Source: Prolixibacteraceae bacterium (GTDB lineage Bacteria; Bacteroidota; Bacteroidia; Bacteroidales; Prolixibacteraceae). Taken from it: a stretch of DNA of 39,739 bases. Within the stretch, counting starts at the first letter, position 1. The number at the start of each line of letters is the position of its first letter. The notes under the pieces are model-generated. The model was given only the letters and a program-made list of their open reading frames with translations. It ran no database searches and had not been told where the DNA came from. The stretch is taken from NCBI GenBank assembly GCA_027858715.1, contig JAQICD010000234.1, positions 1 through 39,739 on the forward strand, in the 5' to 3' direction. Below, one piece after another: positions 24,494 through 32,709 of the stretch. A program made the position numbers and the translations under genes.

Positions 24494-26497
24494 TTAATAA
24501 CCTGGTGTAACATAAAAACGATTGTGATAAACAAAAGGAATTGGACCAACCACCTGAGCATCATATGAACAATTGGGATCAATTGGCATATAACATAATC
24601 TATAATTATTTCCTAAAGGTATTGAATTAAAGCCAGGCAAACAAGTATTTGCAGTCTCATATACATAATAACCATTAATTATTCGAGGATTAGTACCTGC
24701 TCCTGGATTGGCAACTAAGCAATTTGCACCATCAAATGAACCCACATATGGGCATTTCTCTGATCTATTATAAGGAATATGTAATAACCTTAATTTCATT
24801 TTAGATGGAACCTGACCAGATAGTATCCAATTACAGTCTTGCCATGTTACTCTGTGGAATAATACATGTTCAAAACTTCTTCTCCATTCTATCGAAAAAT
24901 TAACAGTTCCATTTAACTTAAGGGAAGCACCTTCCTTGTCACTATAATTTAATTCACCCCCTAACTCAACATCTTGTTTGCTTACCCATGGTCTAATACC
25001 ATCGTCTTCATAAACCCATATATTATAAGAACTATTATCCTCTTTAGGATCCCATTGATCATATATAGGGCAATATCCATTCTTGAAAGGATTTAAATCT
25101 TGCGGACTTAATACAGCATAATGGAAAACTGTTTGAAACCCTACCGAAATTATTTCATTTGTTACTTTGTCAATATTACTCCTATATAATCTAATTCCAA
25201 ACTCAGGTTCTGATCCTTGATACCAAGTGTCGAATGAATCAAAATAATCTTGCTCAAAATACATCCCTGCGATCCCCTCTTTTCCTAACCTTTCTCTTAA
25301 AGAAGGCTTTCCTTCTTCAATATAAGAATAACTACCATATGTGTTATTTGTAGTATTTTTAGCCCTAACTCGGTATCTATAATAATTATTCTCAGACAAC
25401 CCATAATGGACATAATCATAACCAACAATGTTACTACTTACCGTTATCCAATTATTATAGTTTGGATGTCGTGAATATTGAAGTTCATACACACAATTAC
25501 TATCATCATGTTTCCACCTCACATCTAGTGCTTTAGTTGCAGTATAATTATACACCTGTAGGTCATAAGGCTTAGATGGCACATTAGTATTTAACGACTT
25601 GTTTACTTTTTTATTTGTTTGATCTTCAATAAAACCCTGACTCTCAACATAGCATTTTATTTCTTCACATAGCAAAGTGTCATTTATTTCTTCTGTGCTT
25701 GACAAATCTTCTTCCTTTTCAAATAAATTGCACAATGATGGGTGCACTTGAATAAAATCATATATTTGCTCAGATTTAAGTTGTTGGCAGGATATCATTT
25801 CATAAGCATCAATTCTTAAGCTATCGTGTACTTGAAAATTTGTTCTATCATACATAACCTTTCCACTTTCATCCAGTCTATTACAAATACCGATAACAAT
25901 TACCGGAAAATCTGGTTCATTTTTAGCATCAAGCATTACTTGATCACCTTCTGAATCATAAGCATTAATATATTCTTCTTTATCCTTATCATTATCAACT
26001 TTCATGACTGCAACTAACGGATTAAAATCATCAATATCCCATTCATCGCATTTAACTGGTACTGATATTTTCAAATTTGGAATCTTCCTCCATGTATCTT
26101 TAAAATTTGAATCTTTCTCATTTTCCGATAATGACTTCAGATTATTAAAATCATTTTCAATTAAATCATTAATCGTATTAACTCCTGTACTTTTCATTTC
26201 AGACACCGTCTGATCAAGAAAATAATTGAATGGAACATCATACTGTCCATTATACTTCTTAACAGCTTCCCGCTTCAAAACTCTACGAAACTCACCATTC
26301 TCTACTGTCTTAGCTATAACTACCGCCAATTCATTAAGAGCATCGTTCATTTGAGCAGTCGAGTACCTATAGAAATCATCTGATGCAATTTTTTCAGATT
26401 GTTTTTCTTTCGGATCAACAATTTCATCCTCACAGCTCACCAAGAAAGCTGCAAATAATACTACCATAAAAGGCACTAATAATTGATTTTTCTTCAT
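24494..26497 (-). CDS. Large lipoprotein with a central Fn3 domain, unknown function
   Basis: The protein has 667 residues. The lipobox is LVSC in FAAFLVSCEDEIVDP. Residues ~45-200 form a domain with KISVPVKCDEWDIDDFNPLV and LDAKNEPDFPVIVIG that recurs in Bacteroidota lipoproteins but has no name I can give. Residues ~305-400 are an Fn3 module (PSKPYDLQVYN ... ALDVRWKHDD ... YYRYRVRAKN). Residues ~405-667 form a separate beta-rich, Trp- and Cys-containing domain, perhaps a binding domain. It follows DUF4249 by 96 bp and precedes the FISUMP gene on the same strand, which suggests a role on the cell surface with the TonB receptor. Possible roles are ligand capture or processing; the sequence does not decide. 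Confidence 0.6.
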   Translation of the reverse strand: MKKNQLLVPFMVVLFAAFLVSCEDEIVDPKEKQSEKIASDDFYRYSTAQMNDALNELAVVIAKTVENGEFRRVLKREAVKKYNGQYDVPFNYFLDQTVSEMKSTGVNTINDLIENDFNNLKSLSENEKDSNFKDTWRKIPNLKISVPVKCDEWDIDDFNPLVAVMKVDNDKDKEEYINAYDSEGDQVMLDAKNEPDFPVIVIGICNRLDESGKVMYDRTNFQVHDSLRIDAYEMISCQQLKSEQIYDFIQVHPSLCNLFEKEEDLSSTEEINDTLLCEEIKCYVESQGFIEDQTNKKVNKSLNTNVPSKPYDLQVYNYTATKALDVRWKHDDSNCVYELQYSRHPNYNNWITVSSNIVGYDYVHYGLSENNYYRYRVRAKNTTNNTYGSYSYIEEGKPSLRERLGKEGIAGMYFEQDYFDSFDTWYQGSEPEFGIRLYRSNIDKVTNEIISVGFQTVFHYAVLSPQDLNPFKNGYCPIYDQWDPKEDNSSYNIWVYEDDGIRPWVSKQDVELGGELNYSDKEGASLKLNGTVNFSIEWRRSFEHVLFHRVTWQDCNWILSGQVPSKMKLRLLHIPYNRSEKCPYVGSFDGANCLVANPGAGTNPRIINGYYVYETANTCLPGFNSIPLGNNYRLCYMPIDPNCSYDAQVVGPIPFVYHNRFYVTPGY

Positions 26498-26593
26498 AAC
26501 TTTGTTTGTTTTTATTATTAATAATTAGGGTGGACTTGAATAATTATTACATATTCGCTAAAATTTGTTTGTTATTTCTTGTCCATCCTTTTT

Positions 26594-27559
26594 CTATTCA
26601 TTTCGATATACTTTTAATGGAATTTTTGAAATTGAATACCCCGCAAAAAGCCCCAAACCATTATTAACATTTGAATAAATCGAAACCGGTTCAGATAATG
26701 GATTATTCTGCATTGACCTGTCTAATAACACCGATTTTAAGAAAAATGAAAAATCACTACTCAAATTAATTAGGCATGGATAAATAACATACTCGTCATC
26801 GTAAACCATACTTCTATCGTCAAATATTGAATTATTATAAAACTTAAATGAGAAATCGTATTCTTTGCCGTTGAATAATGCGTCCGAAAAAAACAACACA
26901 TTCTCTTTGTTATGGTAAGCTAACAAAGCTGGATCATCACTAAAATGAAAAACATTCAAGTAATAATAAGAACTATAGTTTATGGGAAATTGCATATAGG
27001 CATTTATCCTGAATAAATAATAATTAGACACCTCCGGATCAACAAACCTGAGAAAATAATGCTTATGGCCACTATCCAAATTGTCTGTATCATCATTTTC
27101 CAAAATGTCAGTAATTTCAACTTTATCGGGAATTGAACTCTCAGCAAAAACTGTAGGAAAGCCATCAACCTCAACTTCAACCTTATATTTTTTCCCAATA
27201 CGTGGCATAATTTTATTGGAAGTATAATATCGATCTATTATATCTTTATTTTCACAAAGCGAAGTATCCAAATAATCAACCATACCATATTCCTTTAAAA
27301 AGTAAATTGGTTTGTATGTTAAGTCCCCAACATATTCATTTTCTTCGTAAACACGTACTACAGCATTGGTAACAACTATGTCTTTCTCTTTTTCAAAAGG
27401 TGAATAGCTTTTCGACACATAAAGCTGGAATGGCCTTTCTTGATTAAAGACACAATTCACTACAATTTTTTGTTCCTCATTATCAAAATCAACATCAAGC
27501 TCCTTCATGCAAGAGTTCATAGCAAGCAATATTATTATTAATGTAACAAATTGTTTCAT
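26594..27559 (-). CDS. DUF4249 lipoprotein, TonB receptor partner
   Basis: The protein has 321 residues with a lipobox (AMNSC). The mature start EEQKIVVNCVFNQERPFQLYV and ITNAVVRVYEEN-type strand pairs are the hallmarks of DUF4249: each member begins with a carboxypeptidase-regulatory-like sandwich and continues as a beta-rich domain. Members are always encoded next to a TonB-dependent receptor, as here with 1 bp between the genes, and are believed to act as its surface-exposed partner, by analogy with SusD. The ligand is unknown. There is no T9SS tail. Confidence 0.83.
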   Translation of the reverse strand: MKQFVTLIIILLAMNSCMKELDVDFDNEEQKIVVNCVFNQERPFQLYVSKSYSPFEKEKDIVVTNAVVRVYEENEYVGDLTYKPIYFLKEYGMVDYLDTSLCENKDIIDRYYTSNKIMPRIGKKYKVEVEVDGFPTVFAESSIPDKVEITDILENDDTDNLDSGHKHYFLRFVDPEVSNYYLFRINAYMQFPINYSSYYYLNVFHFSDDPALLAYHNKENVLFFSDALFNGKEYDFSFKFYNNSIFDDRSMVYDDEYVIYPCLINLSSDFSFFLKSVLLDRSMQNNPLSEPVSIYSNVNNGLGLFAGYSISKIPLKVYRNE

Positions 27560-27560
27560 A

Positions 27561-29942
27561 TCAGAAATAAATTGAGAATTGAACAGATGGAATAATTGGT
27601 AATAAGCTTAAAGACATTAACTTATTATCTTCTACTAATAACAAAAATGTATTATGCCTATTGTATAGATTATAAACACTAAAGCCCCATTCAGTTTTAC
27701 CCCATTCTTTGTTATTTGTTTTTGTATAACCTATATCTAACCTGTGATAATCGGGCAACCTATAATTATTTCGCTGTGAGTAATTATCAAATTCATTTAA
27801 TGGAATAGTGGTCCTAAAAAGCTCCTTGTGCTCCCATAGGTTTGTCCGATATCTTTCGAATGCAAATGTTAGGGGGTTACCGGTTGCATAATACCAATTA
27901 ATATTAATTTGCCGATTATCCTTTATATTGAAAATAGTTGTTATAGAAAAATTATGAGGCCGATCAAACTTATAAGGAAAAGAGCGTCCAAAATTTATAT
28001 TCGTGAAAGTGCGTGTTGATTTTGACAGGGTATAACTAATCCATCCTTGCAATAATCCTGTTTTTTTCTCGGCCATAAACTCAACTCCATACGATTCTCC
28101 TCTGCCAATTTCTACTTTATTTTCCCAGTTCGAAGTAGTGTCAATAAAGCTTGCACCTTCTTTGTATTCAATCAAATTTTCAAGGGTTTTATTATAGGCT
28201 TCTATTTTTATTTCATACTTCCGGTTTTTTGATAAATAATTTAAGCCTACACTTTTCTGGACGGACAGTATTGGCTCAATTTGTTTGGTAACAGGAACCC
28301 ATAAGTCGGTTGGCAAACTAATACCCGTATTCGAAAGCAAATGCAGGTTTTGTGTAATTCCTGAGAATGATGCTTCTAAAGCAATTTGTGGTGTAATAGC
28401 CAACTTGCACGAAATTCGAGGATCATGGTTTATGTAAGTTTTACCTTTAGTTGTATATACATTTAACCTATATCCAACATTAACAGAAAGATAATCTTTT
28501 AACTTTAATTCATCTTCAATATAGAATATTGTTTCAAAAGAATTGTATTTATCCTGAATACTGGTAGAGTCAATATTATATGTAGTAACAACATCGCTAA
28601 AATTATATACCTCAACACCCGGATTAAACCGATGATACACAAATTCCCCTCCTACCCTAATATTATTGGTATTCATTATACTCATATCAAAATCAACCTT
28701 AGCTCCCAAATCAAATATGCCGGTTTTAAAGCCTAAATAATATTCTTCTGAGCTTCCCTTTTCATTAAAACTGCTTTTTTTGTCATAACTTTCAGAATTT
28801 ATAAAATAATAATTATTGCTATATAAAGTGGCGTTTGAAAAAATACCACTATTATAAATATGATTCCACCTGATTGATGCAACCTTGTTCCCAAAACTCA
28901 TATTCCATTTATTATTTTCTTCAATGAAGCCATTGTCTTTATACGAAATAGATTTATTTTCAATTGAAAGTGGATCTTTGCTTGAGAAGTAACTTAAATA
29001 TATCCTGTCAGTATCTGAAATTATATAATTAATTTTCCCTGTCATATCGTAAAACTTATAACTCATTACTCTTTTGTTATCTTTCCCTATAGCCGACAGC
29101 CTCATAAAACTGCCAGCAAATAAATCAAGAAAAGTACGTCGGGCAGTAAATAAAAAAGAAATCTTATCTTCAACAATAGGCCCTTCAAGCATTAAACGCG
29201 AAGTAATAAGCCCTAAAGAAACATTACCTTTAAATTCTTTCATATTTCCGTCTTTCAACCTTAAATCGATTACCGATGAGGTTCGACCACCATATCGCGC
29301 AGGAAAACTTCCTTTTAATACAGTAGCACTTTTTAATGCATCGGTATTAAAAATTGAAAAAATACCTAATAAATGGTTAGAATTATAAACAGGCACATCG
29401 TCTACTAAAATAAGATTTTGATCAGGCGAACCACCCCTTATTGAAATATTAGCTGACCCCTCGCTGGCAAACTGTACACCGGGCATAGTAAGCAAACTTT
29501 TCATTAAATCCCTTTCGCCCAGAAGTACCGGTATGGTTTTAATGGATTCTAACGGTATATCGATATGGCTATTCCTTGAACTAGATAAAGAAGTATTTTT
29601 AGAAGTAACTGTAATTTCATCAATTTGGTTGATCAATGGATCTAATTCAATTACAATTATATTTTTACTATAGTTTTGAGCCTTCTCATATTGCTCATAA
29701 CCCATAAATCTGCCGGAAATAATAAAAGCTGATGTATCCTTGAAAGATAAGCTAAAGTATCCATAGCTATTAGTAGTGGTTCCTTTTCCGGTTTCAGCGC
29801 AATAAACTGTAGCTCCTGCTAATCGTTCTCCGGTTTTTGCATCCTGAACAAATCCATTAATACTGAATTGTTGTGCTTTAGCATAAATGCAAATCATTCC
29901 TAGAAATGTTAAGAGGGTAAAATATCTCATATATTTAAACAA
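27561..29942 (-). CDS. TonB-dependent outer-membrane receptor
   Basis: The protein has 793 residues. After the signal peptide, residues ~24-100 are the carboxypeptidase-regulatory-like domain (INGFVQDAKTGERLAGATVY). Residues ~120-225 are the plug, with SIRGGSPDQNLILVDDVPVY and FPARYGGRTSSVIDLRLKDG, the standard pair of plug motifs. The remainder is a ~22-strand barrel ending in VQFSIYF, with the terminal Phe expected for barrel insertion. It imports or signals an unknown substrate across the outer membrane with TonB energy. It is the first gene of the leftward operon with DUF4249, the 667-aa lipoprotein and the FISUMP protein. No SusD-like gene and no glycoside hydrolase occurs in the operon, so this is not a standard polysaccharide locus. 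Confidence 0.92.
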   Translation of the reverse strand: MFKYMRYFTLLTFLGMICIYAKAQQFSINGFVQDAKTGERLAGATVYCAETGKGTTTNSYGYFSLSFKDTSAFIISGRFMGYEQYEKAQNYSKNIIVIELDPLINQIDEITVTSKNTSLSSSRNSHIDIPLESIKTIPVLLGERDLMKSLLTMPGVQFASEGSANISIRGGSPDQNLILVDDVPVYNSNHLLGIFSIFNTDALKSATVLKGSFPARYGGRTSSVIDLRLKDGNMKEFKGNVSLGLITSRLMLEGPIVEDKISFLFTARRTFLDLFAGSFMRLSAIGKDNKRVMSYKFYDMTGKINYIISDTDRIYLSYFSSKDPLSIENKSISYKDNGFIEENNKWNMSFGNKVASIRWNHIYNSGIFSNATLYSNNYYFINSESYDKKSSFNEKGSSEEYYLGFKTGIFDLGAKVDFDMSIMNTNNIRVGGEFVYHRFNPGVEVYNFSDVVTTYNIDSTSIQDKYNSFETIFYIEDELKLKDYLSVNVGYRLNVYTTKGKTYINHDPRISCKLAITPQIALEASFSGITQNLHLLSNTGISLPTDLWVPVTKQIEPILSVQKSVGLNYLSKNRKYEIKIEAYNKTLENLIEYKEGASFIDTTSNWENKVEIGRGESYGVEFMAEKKTGLLQGWISYTLSKSTRTFTNINFGRSFPYKFDRPHNFSITTIFNIKDNRQININWYYATGNPLTFAFERYRTNLWEHKELFRTTIPLNEFDNYSQRNNYRLPDYHRLDIGYTKTNNKEWGKTEWGFSVYNLYNRHNTFLLLVEDNKLMSLSLLPIIPSVQFSIYF

Positions 29943-30018
29943 ATAACACCACCGAAAACCTTTTCAGCGATACTCTATTTAATTCCCCCTAAAATTTCCC
30001 CTTTATTATTCGCACTTT

Positions 30019-30040
30019 GTGAAAAACGGTCGTTTCTCAC
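30019..30040. promoter_or_regulatory. Operator-like palindrome upstream of the TonB operon
   Basis: GTGAAAAACG, GT, CGTTTCTCAC: two 10-base arms with a single mismatch around a two-base centre, ~77 bp upstream of the TonB receptor start. It may bind a dimeric regulator. No regulator gene is in the window. Confidence 0.4.
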
Positions 30041-30084
30041 AACAATTATAACACTTCAATTTAACACTAATACAAATTACAACT

Positions 30085-30192
30085 ATGAAAATTAAAATCT
30101 TTTCATCAAGTTTAGCCAACCATTACTCATATTACCTTCTGAGAGAGAGAGAGAGAGAGAATGAAAATCACATTTGTTTCGAACAAATATAA
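30085..30192 (+). CDS. Possible 35-residue peptide containing the (GA)n tract
   Basis: A 35-codon frame starts with ATG at 30085: MKIKIFSSSLANHYSYYLL, then the repeat-encoded RERERE, then NENHICFEQI. The GA tract codes Arg-Glu pairs, and a gain or loss of one GA unit would shift the frame. The Tyr-rich centre and following inverted repeats recall leader peptides of attenuators, but the next gene rightward is purM, which has its own promoter box at 30340. Too short to be sure it is translated. Confidence 0.25.
   Translation: MKIKIFSSSLANHYSYYLLRERERENENHICFEQI
30141..30160. repeat. (GA)10 microsatellite
   Basis: Ten perfect GA units, unusual in length for a bacterial genome. It lies 199 bp upstream of the TonB receptor start codon and inside the 35-codon frame. 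Dinucleotide tracts of this length are prone to slippage and are used for phase variation of surface proteins in several bacteria. Confidence 0.85.
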
Positions 30193-30339
30193 CAAATGTT
30201 CGATTTGTTGCAGCTCTATGAAAAATTCACATAACAAATAACCGCAAATAATCACAACAAACCATCTGCTTGTCATTAGCAACAACAACGACAACCAATC
30301 AATACATCATTCTATCATCGAAAAGTCGCCATAAAATAT

Positions 30340-30347
30340 TAAATTTG
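30340..30347 (+). promoter_or_regulatory. Probable purM promoter, -7 box
   Basis: TAAATTTG matches TAnnTTTG, 20 bases before the ATG at 30368. Transcription would begin near 30354, which argues against the TTG at 30359 as the start codon. Confidence 0.5.
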
Positions 30348-30367
30348 CACACTCAAAATTGAGTGGT

Positions 30368-31543
30368 ATGGCAAAAACAAACGACAGATACATGGCACGT
30401 GGTGTTTCAGCTTCGAAAGAAGATGTGCACAACGCTATTAAGAACATCGACAAAGGGCTTTTCCCAAAGGCCTTTTGTAAAATAGTGACCGATTACCTAG
30501 GCAACGATCCCGATTATTGCAACATTATGCACGCCGACGGAGCCGGCACTAAATCGTCGCTAGCTTACATGTACTGGAAAGAAACCGGCGACCTGTCGGT
30601 TTGGAAAGGCATAGCACAAGATGCCCTGATTATGAACATCGACGACCTGCTTTGCGTGGGCGCTACCAACAACATACTGCTCTCGTCAACCATAGGGCGA
30701 AACAAAAACAAGATACCCGGCGAAGTAATTGCCGCCATTATTAACGGTACCGACGAATTGTGTTCCGAACTTACCAAAATGGGCGTAACAGTTATTCCAA
30801 CCGGCGGCGAAACGGCCGATGTAGGCGATTTGGTGCGCACAATTATTGTTGACTCAACGGTTACCTGCCGAATGAAACGCGAGGATGTAATCAGTGCCGA
30901 CAATATTGCCCCGGGGAATGTAATCATCGGCTTGTCGTCATCGGGAAAAGCTACTTACGAAAAAGAATACAACGGTGGCATGGGCAGCAACGGACTCACT
31001 TCGGCCCGCCACGATGTTTTTGCCCGCTACCTGGCCGAAAAATATCCCGAAAGTTACGATTCCGAAGTTCCTGCCGACCTTACTTATTCGGGGAGCTGTA
31101 AACTAACAGATGCCATTGAAGGAACAGGTTTAGATGCAGGCAAACTGGTACTTTCGCCAACACGTACTTATGCCCCGGTTATCAAAAAAATACTCGACAA
31201 ATACCGCGGAGAAATAAATGGTATGATTCACTGCTCAGGCGGTGCACAAACCAAGGTTTTACACTTTGTTGACAACGTACATATAATTAAAGACAGCATG
31301 TTTGAAGTTCCACCGCTTTTTGAAATCATCCAAAAAGAATCGGGTACCAACTGGAAAGAAATGTACAAAGTATTCAACATGGGACACCGTTTCGAAATAT
31401 ATACTTCGGAAGATATAGCCGACGATATTATCAATATCTCAAAGTCGTTCAATATCGATGCAAAAATTGTTGGTCGTGTTGAAGCTTCCGAGACCAAAAA
31501 ACTCACCATCAGCTCCCGCTACGGCAATTTTGAATACATATAA
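30368..31543 (+). CDS. purM: Phosphoribosylformylglycinamidine cyclo-ligase (AIR synthetase)
   Basis: PurM closes the imidazole ring in the fifth step of purine synthesis with ATP. The protein is 391 residues from the ATG at 30368 (MAKTNDRYMARGVSASKEDV). It is the longer Bacteroidetes form, with the N-terminal SKEDVHNAIKNIDKGLFP, MHADGAGTKSSLAYMYWKE, WKGIAQDALIMNIDDLLCVG and a TGGETADVGDL nucleotide region. GLSSSGKATYEKE replaces the GLxSxGxHSNG of the E. coli type. A TTG three codons earlier is possible but sits too close to the predicted transcription start. It is followed by a heptamer repeat and prfA. Confidence 0.93.
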   Translation: MAKTNDRYMARGVSASKEDVHNAIKNIDKGLFPKAFCKIVTDYLGNDPDYCNIMHADGAGTKSSLAYMYWKETGDLSVWKGIAQDALIMNIDDLLCVGATNNILLSSTIGRNKNKIPGEVIAAIINGTDELCSELTKMGVTVIPTGGETADVGDLVRTIIVDSTVTCRMKREDVISADNIAPGNVIIGLSSSGKATYEKEYNGGMGSNGLTSARHDVFARYLAEKYPESYDSEVPADLTYSGSCKLTDAIEGTGLDAGKLVLSPTRTYAPVIKKILDKYRGEINGMIHCSGGAQTKVLHFVDNVHIIKDSMFEVPPLFEIIQKESGTNWKEMYKVFNMGHRFEIYTSEDIADDIINISKSFNIDAKIVGRVEASETKKLTISSRYGNFEYI

Positions 31544-31546
31544 CTT

Positions 31547-31610
31547 GTGAGTAGTGAGTAGTGAGTAGTGAGATATGAGACTATTGACTAATGACTATTG
31601 ACTAATGACA
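31547..31610. repeat. Heptamer tandem repeats between purM and prfA
   Basis: GTGAGTA is repeated 3.7 times at 31547-31572. Then GACTATTGACTAAT is repeated twice at 31579-31606, itself a pair of heptamers of the form GACTAWT. The second array is the reverse complement, in register, of the AGTCATT heptamers at 38132-38256. It reaches into the prfA leader. Confidence 0.8.
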
Positions 31611-31619
31611 ATAAACATT

Positions 31620-32705
31620 ATGGAAGATACAAGAATACTCGATAAATTTGAAAATATTAAATATCGTTTCGAAGAGGTTGGACAGCAAATAACCGACCCC
31701 GAGGTAATGAAAGATATGAAACGATACATCAAGCTTAACCAGGAATACAAACATCTCGAAGAACTGGTTAATACTTTCACTGAATACAAGAATATTATTG
31801 ATAATATTTCTTCTACGAAGGAACTTCTGTCGGCCGAAACTGATGCAGAGATGCGTGAAATGGCCAAAGACGAACTTGAAACACTCGAGAGCCAGGTTCA
31901 GCCAAAAGAAGAAGAAATTAAACTACTGCTAGTTCCGGCCGATCCCGAGGACAGCAAAAACGCCATTTTGGAAATTCGTGCCGGTACCGGTGGCGACGAA
32001 GCCAGTATTTTTGCAGGTGATTTGTATCGAATGTACTCGAAATTCTGTGAGCGAAAAGGCTGGAAAATGGATGTAACCAACATTGCCGAAGGCACATCGG
32101 GAGGCTACAAGGAGATTGTTGCCAAAGTTTCAGGAAATGGCGTTTATGGTGTTTTGAAATACGAATCGGGCGTACACCGTGTGCAGCGTGTGCCTCAAAC
32201 CGAAACGCAGGGTCGCGTGCACACATCAGCAGCATCTGTAGCCGTATTGCCCGAAGCCGAGGAGTTCGACATTGATTTGCGAGAGAACGATATACGAAAA
32301 GACACATACTGTTCGTCGGGGCCAGGCGGACAAAGTGTGAATACAACCTATTCGGCCATTCGTTTAACACACGAGCCAACTGGCATTGTTGTTACTTGTC
32401 AGGACGAGAAATCGCAGCTTAAAAACCTGGCTAAAGCCATGAATGAATTGCGTACACGTATTTACAACATGGAATATCAGAAGTATATCGACGAGATAGC
32501 TTCGAAACGCAAAACGATGGTTTCGACTGGCGATCGCTCTGCAAAAATCAGAACCTACAACTGGCCTCAGGGTCGCGTAACCGATCATCGTATAGGTTTA
32601 ACCCTGTATAACCTGCCGGCAATTATTGATGGGGATATTCAAGAAATTATCGACAAGCTTCAACTTGAAGAGAATGCTCAGAAGTTAAAAGAAAGTGAGA
32701 TTTAA
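31620..32705 (+). CDS. prfA: Peptide chain release factor 1
   Basis: RF1 recognises UAA and UAG stop codons and triggers peptide release. The protein is 361 residues from the ATG at 31620 (MEDTRILDKFENI); an ATG five codons earlier lies inside the tandem repeat and is less likely. The catalytic GGQ is at 236-238 (CSSGPGGQSVNTTYSAIRLTH is the conserved block, cited by its centre). The codon-recognition tripeptide is P192-Q193-T194, where E. coli has PAT; the PxT form still marks RF1 rather than RF2. HRIGLTLYNL follows near the C-terminus. It converges with the pseudoprotease gene 4 bp away. Confidence 0.94.
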   Translation: MEDTRILDKFENIKYRFEEVGQQITDPEVMKDMKRYIKLNQEYKHLEELVNTFTEYKNIIDNISSTKELLSAETDAEMREMAKDELETLESQVQPKEEEIKLLLVPADPEDSKNAILEIRAGTGGDEASIFAGDLYRMYSKFCERKGWKMDVTNIAEGTSGGYKEIVAKVSGNGVYGVLKYESGVHRVQRVPQTETQGRVHTSAASVAVLPEAEEFDIDLRENDIRKDTYCSSGPGGQSVNTTYSAIRLTHEPTGIVVTCQDEKSQLKNLAKAMNELRTRIYNMEYQKYIDEIASKRKTMVSTGDRSAKIRTYNWPQGRVTDHRIGLTLYNLPAIIDGDIQEIIDKLQLEENAQKLKESEI

Positions 32706-32709
32706 TTAA

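Larger units (their letters stand above)
29943..30339. other. Intergenic region between the TonB operon and purM
   Basis: About 400 bp with two divergent promoters to place. It contains a palindrome (30019-30040), a 35-codon frame with an internal (GA)10 tract, and overlapping inverted repeats after it, such as TCGAACA/TGTTCGA (about 30178-30203) and ACATTTGT/ACAAATGT. No larger gene is present. Confidence 0.6.

Noticed and set aside
23442-29942. Polysaccharide utilisation locus
   Set aside because: There is no SusD homologue, glycoside hydrolase, sulfatase or regulator; the partner is DUF4249, which is a different class of receptor operon.
31918-32379. 153-codon frame antisense to prfA
   Set aside because: Shadow of a highly conserved gene; the Arg/His/Cys-rich translation has no domain.
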